Part shown: positions 9,294 to 16,692 of the stretch, piece after piece
Layout of the letters: each line of letters opens with the position of its first letter
Position numbering within the stretch: the stretch's first letter is position 1
Origin: Streptomyces sp. NBC_00620
Lineage (GTDB): Bacteria; Actinomycetota; Actinomycetes; Streptomycetales; Streptomycetaceae
NCBI RefSeq assembly: GCF_026341825.1
Contig: NZ_JAPENY010000001.1
Coordinates: forward strand, 496,001-560,000
DNA: 64,000 nucleotides
Direction: 5' to 3'
The notes under the pieces: generated by a model
What the model saw: only the letters and a program-made list of their open reading frames with translations
What the model was told of the DNA's origin: nothing
The model's database searches: none
Made by a program: the position numbers and the translations under genes

Positions 9294-10409
9294 TCAAGGC
9301 GGAAGCGGCCGACCGCCTTCTGCGTCCGCAGGGGGCGAGGGCACTGGGGGCGAGGGCGCTGGGCCGGCCGAGAGGCCCGAGCCGACCGCGCCGAAGATGC
9401 CTCGGGTGGTGAGGCCGAAGTGGCGGCCACGCCAGGCGAGCCCGCCGCCCAGAAAGCCGGCCATACCGAGCACGGCTGCGTACTGCGCCGGGGCGTTCAG
9501 TGCCAGCGCGCCGATCACCAGACCCCCGGCGCCCATCGTGAGCGCCATGACTCCGACGGCTTCCGCGAGACGCCGGCCGCGAGTCGGGGTGGGGACGGGA
9601 AGCGGCTCGGTGGGGAGCGCGGCCGAGTCCAGCAGACCTGTCCAACGGCCCGCTGCCGCGCGCTCCATCACGGTGACCAGTCTCGCGACCAGTGGCGGCA
9701 GCGCATCGTCACCCTCGCGGAACACAGCGCCGGCAGCGTCGCGCAGAGCGCCCTGCACCTGGGTGATGTGCTCGGCCAGTTCCTTGCGCCGTGGAGCGCT
9801 TGCCTGCCAGTGGCCGTACTCCGCGAAGCCGCCGAGGTCCCGGATCACCGCCTCCACCCGGGCGTCGAGCGACAGGCTGTCCTCCTGTCTCTCCCTGACC
9901 TTTCCACAGGCGAGGATCGCTCTGGCGCAGTCGCCGTGGATGGACAGCGGGCAGTCCTGAGCCGTCATGCGGGTCAGGAACCAGGCCTCGCGGAGCATCC
10001 AGGTCAGCCAGGGGATGCTCAGGGCGGCAGCCAGCCAGAACTCCGTGTCTGGGAACGCCAGTGCCAGTGCCAGCATCGGCAGCAAAGGCACGATCACCGT
10101 CCCTACCGGCCAGGGCTCGCGTCCCCTGTCGGCCAGTTCGGCCTCGAACAACCGCCGCTCCAATTCCTCCGGCGGAAAGGGAGGAAGCGCGCCGTTCGCC
10201 TCGATCGCCGCGGTCACCTCTCCCACGTCGGCCGGTTTCGGGCGCTCGGCGACCACGGAACGCGCGATCCTCATAGGCCTCCCGGCGCTCCGCCAAGGAG
10301 TCGCTGTAAGCAACCAGGGCTCGTAGAACCTCACGCGGAAGGTGAGGACCAGCACGACCTCCGTGAAACAGACGCCCACTGTCTCCGCGAGGTGGCCCCA
10401 GTCCGGCAT
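9294..10409 (-). CDS. multi-pass membrane protein at the end of the Tad locus
   Basis: Protein of 371 residues, family not recognised. Hydrophobic stretches occur near the N-terminus (VCFTEVVLVLTFRV), in the middle (WPVGTVIVPLLPMLALALAF, then EFWLAAALSIPWLTWML) and toward the C-terminus (AVGVMALTMGAGGLVIGALAL, then AAVLGMAGFLGGGLAW), so about four to five membrane segments. A charged region of about 120 residues in the middle is probably cytoplasmic. The tail is Pro/Ser-rich. The ATG at 10409 is 7 bases from the OmpA-domain gene stop, implying co-transcription with it. A function in the Tad system is possible only by context. Confidence 0.6.
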   Translation of the reverse strand: MPDWGHLAETVGVCFTEVVLVLTFRVRFYEPWLLTATPWRSAGRPMRIARSVVAERPKPADVGEVTAAIEANGALPPFPPEELERRLFEAELADRGREPWPVGTVIVPLLPMLALALAFPDTEFWLAAALSIPWLTWMLREAWFLTRMTAQDCPLSIHGDCARAILACGKVRERQEDSLSLDARVEAVIRDLGGFAEYGHWQASAPRRKELAEHITQVQGALRDAAGAVFREGDDALPPLVARLVTVMERAAAGRWTGLLDSAALPTEPLPVPTPTRGRRLAEAVGVMALTMGAGGLVIGALALNAPAQYAAVLGMAGFLGGGLAWRGRHFGLTTRGIFGAVGSGLSAGPAPSPPVPSPPADAEGGRPLPP

Positions 10410-10416
10410 CCCGGTC

Positions 10417-11073
10417 TCAGCTCTGGGTTCCCGACGATTCGCCGCTCGACTCCCCCCGCGGGAACGTCACCTCGACGCGGCGGTTCTTTCTGCGGCCCTG
10501 TTCCGAGGTGTTGTCGGCGATCGGGTAGTCCTCGCTGTAGCCGCGGACCTCGAAGGTGACGTCTGTCGAGCCGAGGTAGGAGGCCAACTGGTCGTGGACC
10601 ACTTCCGCGCGGTTCTTGGAGAGGGTCAGGCCGTGGGCGTACGAGCCGAGGTTGTCGGTGAAGCCGAAGACACGGACGGTCGTCGCGTTCGTGGCCTTGA
10701 TCTCGTCCGCGATCGCCTGGATACGGGAACGGGCCTCGGGGTTCAGTTTCGAGCTGTCCTTGGGGAAGAGGACCTCGGCCTGCAGGGCGAAGGTCACGTC
10801 CGAGTTGGTGTCCTCTCGGCGCTCTTCGCCGCCGAGGTCTTCTACGACTGACTTGATGTCGAGGACCTTGGCGGGGGCGAGGGTCCCGCCGTCGGAGAGC
10901 TTCAACCCGGGGCTGTTGGCGTCGACTTCGGGGGGCGGCGATGTGGTGACGCTGCCCGGCGGGGCGCTGGGGTCCCCCTCATCGGCGTTCGCCGGGCTCC
11001 CGGTGAGGCTCAGGGTGGCCAGCACGGCGAGGGCCGTGAGCGTCGTCGCGGTGGTGCGGGGTGGGAGGGCCAT
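10417..11073 (-). CDS. secreted OmpA-domain protein
   Basis: Protein of 218 residues from ATG at 11073, two bases after the preceding gene's stop. Residues 1-30 form a signal peptide (TTLTALAVLATLSLTGSPANA). The C-terminal half is an OmpA/MotB-like peptidoglycan-binding domain: FALQAEVLFPKDSSKLNPEARSRIQAIADEI, then VFGFTDNLGSYAHGLTLSKNRAEVV (the TDxxG-x-nLSxxRA motif) and GYSEDYPIADNTSEQGRRKNRRVEV. Such domains bind diaminopimelic acid-containing peptidoglycan. In this operon it could anchor the pilus or secretion apparatus to the wall; that is an inference. The longer open frame upstream overlaps the lipoprotein gene and is rejected. Confidence 0.85.
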   Translation of the reverse strand: MALPPRTTATTLTALAVLATLSLTGSPANADEGDPSAPPGSVTTSPPPEVDANSPGLKLSDGGTLAPAKVLDIKSVVEDLGGEERREDTNSDVTFALQAEVLFPKDSSKLNPEARSRIQAIADEIKATNATTVRVFGFTDNLGSYAHGLTLSKNRAEVVHDQLASYLGSTDVTFEVRGYSEDYPIADNTSEQGRRKNRRVEVTFPRGESSGESSGTQS

Positions 11074-11075
11074 GG

Positions 11076-11672
11076 CTACTCGCCCTCGGTGAGCTGGATG
11101 GAGGCGGGGGGCATGCCGCCTACTTGGAAGTCGACCTCGGTGGTGTCCGACGGGGGGGCGGGGAACTGGGCGAACCACTGAGTGGTCGCCCCCTGGCGGA
11201 CGCCGCCGGTGAACTGCGTGCACAGGCAGCGGCCCGAGGTGTCCCGGAGGATGAGGTACTTCTTCTTGCCCTTCTGGTCGATCAGGCTGGCGCCGGCGAT
11301 GGACCCGCCGTTCCTGGCCAACTCGCTCTCGTCACCGCGCCATTCCGCGGCCACCCACAGGGCGCCCGTGTTGTTCGTGACCGATCCTTCGACGGTCACG
11401 AACCCGCCCTCGTCACGTTTGGCGGACGTGATCGCCAGCACCAGGCCGTTCTCCCCCTTGACCTCCGCGAGCACCGTGTCGGCCTCCGGGGTCTCCGATT
11501 CCGACTGGCCTCCATTGGCGCTGCTCGTCGGGGAAGCCGACGAGGTCGAGGCTCCCTTGTCGGAGTCCCCGTCGTCTCCCCCGCCGCAGCCGGCCACCGT
11601 GAGGAGCAGCCCAGCCGTGATCGCCACCGCGCTCAGCGCCCTGCGGCCCTTCATGGTGTGCCGAAAGTCCAT
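11076..11672 (-). CDS. lipoprotein of the Tad locus
   Basis: Protein of 198 residues. A type II signal peptide is clear: RRALSAVAITAGLLLTVAGC, lipobox with Cys29, followed by a Gly/Asp/Ser-rich linker to about residue 62. The folded part reads AEVKGENGLVLAITSAKRDEGGFVTVEGSVTNNTG and ends near the C-terminus; it resembles the immunoglobulin-like FxLxM-type or DUF4352-like beta domains but I do not assign it firmly. Cys pair in RCLCTQF. It follows the TadG-like gene by 15 bases and precedes the OmpA gene by 2, so these are one unit. Confidence 0.7.
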   Translation of the reverse strand: MDFRHTMKGRRALSAVAITAGLLLTVAGCGGGDDGDSDKGASTSSASPTSSANGGQSESETPEADTVLAEVKGENGLVLAITSAKRDEGGFVTVEGSVTNNTGALWVAAEWRGDESELARNGGSIAGASLIDQKGKKKYLILRDTSGRCLCTQFTGGVRQGATTQWFAQFPAPPSDTTEVDFQVGGMPPASIQLTEGE

Positions 11673-11687
11673 CGGTGCGGCTTCCTC

Positions 11688-12302
11688 TCACTCGGCCAGG
11701 TACACAGAGAACATCACGGACGCGTCAGGAAGGTCGTCCGGATCGAAATCTTCGGGGTCGATGTTCACGGTCTCGCCGTCGCAGACCAGTTCCACGGGTT
11801 GTGTGGGATCCGCGTTCAGATCGAACTCGCAGCGCGGCTGGACCACGGCAATGGCATGGGCCTGCGCCTGCATGCCTTCGGTACCGGGGATGATCGAGTC
11901 GCCGACCGTGTAGTTGGTCTGTATGTCGACTCGGAATCCGGGGTAGCCGCCCACCGCCTGGGGCACGATGGCCTGGACGGTCGAATCATTGGCAGCGGCC
12001 AACTCCCCGGCCGCTTCGGCAGTTCCTCCGGCCGGAAGCTCCGCATCGCCGGTCAGGTCAAGCCAATCCAGCCAGTCGTCACCCGCACCGATGGCGTCCC
12101 CGAGATCGAGCAACAGCTCGTCCCGCGCGTCCTGCGCCGCTGCCAACGCCGCAGCGTCCGCCGCGGATTGAGCACCATTGCGGGCGGACGCTGCTTGGGC
12201 GAACACGAAGAAGGCCAACGCGGCGAAGAGCAGAATCACCGTCAGCCAGATGTAGATGGGAAGTGTCTGACCTCGGTCGCCGTGCGGGTGTAGTGCGGTC
12301 AG
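11688..12302 (-). CDS. TadG-like pilus assembly protein (start codon unclear, possibly CTG)
   Basis: About 204 residues. The N-terminal GDRGQTLPIYIWLTVILLFAALAFFVFAQ is the short basic leader and hydrophobic segment of TadE/TadG-type pseudopilins, followed by ARNGAQSAADAAALAAAQDARDEL, the hallmark of TadG-related proteins in actinobacteria. No ATG, GTG or TTG lies in frame at a sensible place: the only close codon is CTG at 12300-12302, overlapping the stop of the upstream prepilin gene. A GTG exists much farther upstream but would overlap that gene almost fully. The rest is an extracellular acidic domain. Either a rare start or a sequence or frame problem is involved. Confidence 0.75.
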   Translation of the reverse strand: MTALHPHGDRGQTLPIYIWLTVILLFAALAFFVFAQAASARNGAQSAADAAALAAAQDARDELLLDLGDAIGAGDDWLDWLDLTGDAELPAGGTAEAAGELAAANDSTVQAIVPQAVGGYPGFRVDIQTNYTVGDSIIPGTEGMQAQAHAIAVVQPRCEFDLNADPTQPVELVCDGETVNIDPEDFDPDDLPDASVMFSVYLAE

Positions 12303-12502
12303 CCTCCGGCGATGACGTTGTTGACCGCGGTCATGATCGCCCCCGAGATCGCGCCGTCCAGCCCCAGCCCGTCGATCATCGTGAAGATCCCCGCGATGAT
12401 GATCATCAGGCCCGCGTACTCCACGAACCCGGCCCCCGCGTCCCGCCCTTCGCCCCGCATCCGGGAGACAACGGTCCTCGTCCACCTGTCGAACCCGTTC
12501 AT
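12299..12502 (-). CDS. Flp-like prepilin (67 residues)
   Basis: Small protein starting at ATG 12500-12502, with GGGAGGG eight bases upstream. A basic leader (RWTRTVVSRMRGEGRD) precedes AGAGFVEYAGLMIIIAGIFTMI. The string G-A-G-F-V-E-Y fits the Flp class G/xxxxEY prepilin-peptidase motif, and the following hydrophobic stretch is the pilin stem. Its size and place among Tad genes agree with it being the major structural subunit. The longer in-frame start at 12580 is rejected because it lacks a ribosome site. Confidence 0.75.
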   Translation of the reverse strand: MNGFDRWTRTVVSRMRGEGRDAGAGFVEYAGLMIIIAGIFTMIDGLGLDGAISGAIMTAVNNVIAGG

Positions 12503-12616
12503 CGTCACTGCCCTCCCATGCGACGCCACCATCGACCCGAGCACCGTACGTGAGAACCCGCCTACTGCGAGTGGGCCCAAGGGCCCAACTTCCCCATACT
12601 GCAGTCCGTCTCGGAG

Positions 12617-13351
12617 TCACCGCCTCCACCCCTCCCGCGCAGTCCCCAGCCAGTGGGCGATCGCTTCGCTCCGCGAAGAACTGTGCAGCTTTGCGAAGAT
12701 GCGGTTGATGTGATTCTTGACGGTCTTCTCGCTGATGAAGCAGGTGGCGGCAATTTGGCGGTTGCTCATGCCGGATGCGATGAGGTCCATTACCTCCACC
12801 TCCCTTGAACTCAGGCCGAAGTCGGGCCGGTTGGGGGTGCGGCGGTGAAGGGCCGCCGCGTGCGTGAGTCGAGCCTTTGACGACTGTGCCACAACTGGTT
12901 GCAGATGCGAAGAGCTTTTGTTCGGTTCGTAGGAAACACCGAGTGAATTCGTGAAAGTCGGCGTGCCGTTCCTCAAGTCGCGTACTGCGGTGATCAGTTC
13001 GGCGGCGGTGAACTCTCCGTGGACGAGATAGCCGGCCGCTCCCCGGAGCAACGCCTCGGCCACGACCTCGGGTTCACGGCTGTACGTCAGCATCATCACC
13101 GGGGCGATTCGGGCCAGGTCGGGCAGGGCGGTCAGGCCGTCGGTGCCGGGCATGCGGACGTCGAGGAGTACGACGTCGGGGGCGAGGCGGGCGGCGGAGG
13201 TGAGGGCTTCGTCGCCGTCGGCCGCCGCCGCTACGACCTCGATGTCGGGGTGGCCGCCGAGCAGCGCGGTGAGGCCGGCCCGGACGACCGGGTTGTCGTC
13301 GGCCACGAGTACGCGGAGGGGCGGCGGGCCGGGAAGTGCCTGGTCAGGCAT
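12617..13351 (-). CDS. NarL/FixJ-type response regulator in Tad operon
   Basis: Protein of 244 residues. The receiver domain is shown by VLVADDNPVVRAGL (acidic pair), VVLLDVRMPG (phospho-accepting Asp64), then MLTYSREPEVVAEALLRGAAGYLVHG. The C-terminal LuxR-type helix-turn-helix reads FGLSSREVEVMDLIASGMSNRQIAATCFISEKTVKNHINRIFAKL (about residues 178-222). The linker between them (about residues 125-175) is unusually long, rich in Ser and less GC-biased than the flanks. It overlaps the histidine kinase gene by 8 bases, so the pair is translationally coupled. Likely target: the Tad operon itself or a related promoter. Confidence 0.92.
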   Translation of the reverse strand: MPDQALPGPPPLRVLVADDNPVVRAGLTALLGGHPDIEVVAAAADGDEALTSAARLAPDVVLLDVRMPGTDGLTALPDLARIAPVMMLTYSREPEVVAEALLRGAAGYLVHGEFTAAELITAVRDLRNGTPTFTNSLGVSYEPNKSSSHLQPVVAQSSKARLTHAAALHRRTPNRPDFGLSSREVEVMDLIASGMSNRQIAATCFISEKTVKNHINRIFAKLHSSSRSEAIAHWLGTAREGWRR

Positions 13352-14822
13352 GTGCGGCCTCCTGTTGAGGGGGGTGGGGTGCGCAGGGCGTCGCGGGGAG
13401 GGCCAGAGGGAGCGTTACGGCTACCTCTGTGCCTCCCTGGGGGGATCGGCCCAGGTGGATGCGGGCGTTGAGGGTGGCGGCCCGTTCCGACATGCCCAGC
13501 AGGCCGAAGTGGCCGGTTTTCGTTGCGTCTTGAAGGGTGGTGGCCCCGGGCAGGCCTCGGCCGTCGTCCTGGACGCGGACCGTGAGATCGGTCTCGGAGG
13601 CGTCCAGTTCGATCGTCACCCGCTTCGCGTCCGCGTGGCGGTGGGCGTTCTCCAGGGCCTCGGACACGATCGCCAGGAGGTGGTGGGCGGTGGTGTCGGG
13701 GAGGGGCGGGCAGCGGCCGCCCTTGTGGTTCAGGGATGTGCTGATCTGCGTGTGTGACTCGAAGTCGGCCGTGCGGATGGTGAGTTCGGAGAGGAGGTCG
13801 GTGTGGCTGCGCAGGTCCGACAGGAGTGCGCGGGACTCCGCCGCCGCTCTGCGCGCCGCGCCCGCCACCGTTGTCGCCTGGCCCTTGAGCGCCTCTAGCG
13901 CCTTCGGGTCCGAGGCGTCCGCCGATGCCGCCAGCGCCTCCGCCGCCAGGGCCAGGCCGTGGAGAGTCTTCGCCACCGAGTCGTGCATCTCGCGGGCCAG
14001 GCGGGCTCGTTCGGACTCCACCGCCTCCGCGACCGCGAGGCGGGAGGTCGCCTCGGAGAGTGCCTGACTTGCCGTACCGAAGCGGAACATCAGGTTGCGG
14101 AGGGTGACGCCGATGATGCCGGCGCCGATGCAGAAGCCTGCGATGAGGAGGGTGTTGGCGCCCGCTCCCGGGTGGTGTGCCCAGGCTCTGTACACGGTGA
14201 GGAGGACGATCAGCTGCAGGCCCGTGAAGATGCCCGAGCCGCGCCAGCCGTACAGGAGGCCCGCCAGGAGCGGGGTGCAGACCGTCGCGTAGGCGAGGGG
14301 GGAGGCCGGGGACGCGGTCAGGAGGAGGACCGCGCCGAAGGTGAGGTCCACGGCCATGAGGGTGGGGTGGGCCAGGAGGCGGGGGCCGAAGCGGTCCCAG
14401 TCTCGGAGCATGGCGTACGAGCCCATGACGCCGAGGACCGCCGCGGCCAGTACGGCGTAGCGGGGTGGGCCGTCTGTGGCGTTGGCGATCGCTACGGGGG
14501 CGCCTATCGCTATGGCTGCCCCTCGTACGGCGAAGGCCTGGCGGCATAGGGCCTGTAGGGCGTTCAGTTGGAGGCGGATGCTGCCGGGGGCGGGGGCGTC
14601 GTCTGCGAGGTAACCGGCGTCGCCCTTGGGCCAGCCCGCGTCTGCTTCCGGGGGCCCGGCGTCCTGGTTACCGTCGGGGTGGGTGCGCTGCTCGGCGCTT
14701 GCGAGGTGCCGCTGTGCCCACCCGTGCCGCCCCTTGCGGCACGCATGCCCACAGCTGGGACGGCAGCTGTGACTGCGGCCGGCGCCCGCGGCCCACAGCC
14801 GCGTCAGCCTCATAGTCATCAT
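13344..14822 (-). CDS. NarL-family sensor histidine kinase in Tad operon
   Basis: Protein of up to 492 residues. Its start (ATG 14822, or the next ATG at 14819) overlaps the tadC stop as ATGA. After an N-terminal soluble, Cys/His-containing stretch there are about five to six membrane segments (residues about 95-240). The HisKA_3 dimerisation region has ARLAREMHDSVAKTLHGL with phospho-accepting His280, then an N-box (SEALENAHRHADA) and G-box (VQDDGRGLPG, GHFGLLGMSERA). No extracellular sensor domain, so sensing is probably in or near the membrane. It pairs with the overlapping response regulator. Its insertion between tadC and the prepilin gene suggests it monitors pilus assembly. Confidence 0.92.
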   Translation of the reverse strand: MMTMRLTRLWAAGAGRSHSCRPSCGHACRKGRHGWAQRHLASAEQRTHPDGNQDAGPPEADAGWPKGDAGYLADDAPAPGSIRLQLNALQALCRQAFAVRGAAIAIGAPVAIANATDGPPRYAVLAAAVLGVMGSYAMLRDWDRFGPRLLAHPTLMAVDLTFGAVLLLTASPASPLAYATVCTPLLAGLLYGWRGSGIFTGLQLIVLLTVYRAWAHHPGAGANTLLIAGFCIGAGIIGVTLRNLMFRFGTASQALSEATSRLAVAEAVESERARLAREMHDSVAKTLHGLALAAEALAASADASDPKALEALKGQATTVAGAARRAAAESRALLSDLRSHTDLLSELTIRTADFESHTQISTSLNHKGGRCPPLPDTTAHHLLAIVSEALENAHRHADAKRVTIELDASETDLTVRVQDDGRGLPGATTLQDATKTGHFGLLGMSERAATLNARIHLGRSPQGGTEVAVTLPLALPATPCAPHPPQQEAAHA

Positions 14823-15709
14823 CGGCCCAAGATCGAGCCGAAGTCGGTGCCCGAGCCCAGGAACATGCCCGTTGCGATCAGGATCATTGTCGCGGGGAGC
14901 ATGAAGACGAGGGTGACCATCGTGGCCTTGGGGATGGTTTTCGCGGCGCGGCGGCGGGCGTTCTGGGCGTCTGTTCGGCGCATGTCGTTGGCGAGCTGGA
15001 TGAGGGTGTCGGCGATGGGGGAGCCGAGTTCCTCGCCCTGCTGCAACGCCGAGACGAACTGGGCGACCTGCTCGGAGGAGTTGCGTTTGCGGAGTTCGTC
15101 GAAGGCCTGGCGGCGGCTGACGCCCACGTCCATCTGGCGGAGCGTGATGCGCAGTTCGTCCGCCCAGGGGCCCTCGTACTTCTCGGCGACGCGGTCCAGG
15201 GCCTGGCGGAAGCCGAGGCCCGCCGAGACGACGACCGCGAGGACGTCGAGGAAGTCGGGGAGGGTGCGGTCGATGACTTCCTTGCGTTCCCGGACGGCCT
15301 GCCAGATGAGGGCGTCGGCGGCCACCACGCCGAAGGCCAGGGTCAGAGCGGCGAGGAAGAGTTGGCCGTTGGAGAGGAAGACGAAGCCGAGTACGACGCC
15401 GAAGATGCCGTACACCGCCCGGCGGGCCGCGTAGCGGTTGAGGGTGAGGCCGCCGGGGTTGCCCGCCATGTCGATGCGGCGGCGTTTGGCGTCGACGCGG
15501 CGAGGGCCCATCAGGCGCAGGACCGAGGGTGCGAAGCGCATGCCGAGGCGGTCGACGGCCGAGTCCGCCTTGGAGACGCGGGTTCCGCCGACCTCCAGGG
15601 CGAGCACGAGGTCGGAGGGCAGTTTGGCGTCGGCGCGGATCATGCGGATGCCCAGGAGGACGCCCGCGACCGAGGCGGCCGTGAGGAGAGCGAGCAGCAG
15701 CGTCAGCAA
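14819..15709 (-). CDS. tadC: TadC-like inner-membrane assembly protein
   Basis: Protein of 296 residues of the T2SSF/GspF family. N-terminal membrane segment (LTLLLALLTAASVAGVLLGI), a pair in the middle, and a final TMVTLVFMLPATMILIATGMFLG. The cytoplasmic stretch ALDRVAEKYEGPWADELRITLRQMDVGVSRRQAFDELRKR and FVSALQQGEELGSPIADTLIQLANDMR is the GspF core. With TadB it would form the platform on which CpaF acts. It is 13 bases downstream of tadB and overlaps the kinase gene. Confidence 0.88.
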   Translation of the reverse strand: MLTLLLALLTAASVAGVLLGIRMIRADAKLPSDLVLALEVGGTRVSKADSAVDRLGMRFAPSVLRLMGPRRVDAKRRRIDMAGNPGGLTLNRYAARRAVYGIFGVVLGFVFLSNGQLFLAALTLAFGVVAADALIWQAVRERKEVIDRTLPDFLDVLAVVVSAGLGFRQALDRVAEKYEGPWADELRITLRQMDVGVSRRQAFDELRKRNSSEQVAQFVSALQQGEELGSPIADTLIQLANDMRRTDAQNARRRAAKTIPKATMVTLVFMLPATMILIATGMFLGSGTDFGSILGR

Positions 15710-15722
15710 CGTGATCCCTCCC

Positions 15723-16667
15723 TCATACTTCGATCTTGCCGAGGCGGCGGATGACGAAGAAGCCGACGGCGTAGAGGCCCAGGGACAGCAGGACCAGGCC
15801 CTGGCCGAGCGGGGAGCCGGTGACCCGGGCCAGGGCTCCTTCGTTCGAGGAGTTGATCAGCACGAGTGAGCCGATGCCCAGGAACGGGACCGTGAAGGCG
15901 GTGGCGTTGACCTCGGAGAGCATCGTGCGGACCTCGCGGCGGGTCTCCTTTCGGTCCTCCAGGGTCTGGGTGAGGTTCCGGAGGGAGCTGACGACCGATC
16001 CGCCCGCCTTGTTGGCGAGCACCAAGGTCGTGACCAGGACGATCAGTTCGCGGGACGGGAGGCGTTCGGAGAGTTCGGCGAGGGCGTCCTCGACGGTCCT
16101 GCCCATCGTCAACTGGTCGGCCACGTGCGCGAGTTCCTCGCCCGCCGGGGCTTCCAGCTCCTCCGCCGCCATCGCCAGGGCCGTCCGCAGCGCCAGTCCG
16201 GCCGCCGTCGCGTTCGCCAGCAGGCGGGCCACGTCGGGGAGTTGGGCGATGAAGGCCTCGATGCGTTTCTGGCGCTGCCAGTTGAGGAAGAAGGCCGCGC
16301 TCCAGACGCCCAGGAGGGCGGCGATCGGGCCGAAGAAGGGGGCCAGGGTCGCCGCCGCGATCAGCCACAGCGCCACGACGACGGCGGTGACGTACGTGAA
16401 GAACTCCCCCGCCGTCACGTCGAGTCCCGTCGCCGACAGGCGCAGGTGGATCGAGCGGCCGATGCTGGTGCGGCGGACCCGGCGGTCGATGCCCGCGAAG
16501 CGGCGTACCCGGCCTGCCGCCGTGCGGAGGGGGCCGGCGCCGGCGAGACGGTCGACCAGTGCCTGGCGCTGGGCGCGTCCGGAGGCGTACGAGTGGATGC
16601 CCGCGACGGCGAGTGTGCCGCACAGGATCGTCGCGCCGAGGGCGAGCAGGGCGGGGTTGTTGTTCAT
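15723..16667 (-). CDS. tadB: TadB-like inner-membrane assembly protein
   Basis: Protein of 314 residues, T2SSF/GspF family. Membrane segments at the N-terminus (ALLALGATILCGTLAVAGIHSYA), centre (FFTYVTAVVVALWLIAAATLAPFFG) and C-terminus (GQGLVLLSLGLYAVGFFVI). The core QLPDVARLLANATAAGLALRTALAMAAEELEAPAGEELAHVADQLTMGRTVEDALAELSERLPSRELIVLVTTLVLANKAGGS is the typical TadB cytoplasmic motif. The gene follows cpaF by 25 bases. Confidence 0.9.
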   Translation of the reverse strand: MNNNPALLALGATILCGTLAVAGIHSYASGRAQRQALVDRLAGAGPLRTAAGRVRRFAGIDRRVRRTSIGRSIHLRLSATGLDVTAGEFFTYVTAVVVALWLIAAATLAPFFGPIAALLGVWSAAFFLNWQRQKRIEAFIAQLPDVARLLANATAAGLALRTALAMAAEELEAPAGEELAHVADQLTMGRTVEDALAELSERLPSRELIVLVTTLVLANKAGGSVVSSLRNLTQTLEDRKETRREVRTMLSEVNATAFTVPFLGIGSLVLINSSNEGALARVTGSPLGQGLVLLSLGLYAVGFFVIRRLGKIEV

Positions 16668-16692
16668 GGCTCACACCTCTCAGCCGTGGAAG

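Noticed and set aside
10417..11223. Longer start for the OmpA-domain gene
   Set aside because: The extra 50 residues overlap the lipoprotein gene and lack signal-peptide character; ATG 11073 gives a proper signal peptide.
12572..12587. tgggccc-aa-gggccca as a terminator between the response regulator and prepilin genes
   Set aside because: The loop is only two bases and the neighbouring genes look like one transcript; may be a processing or attenuation site but support is weak.
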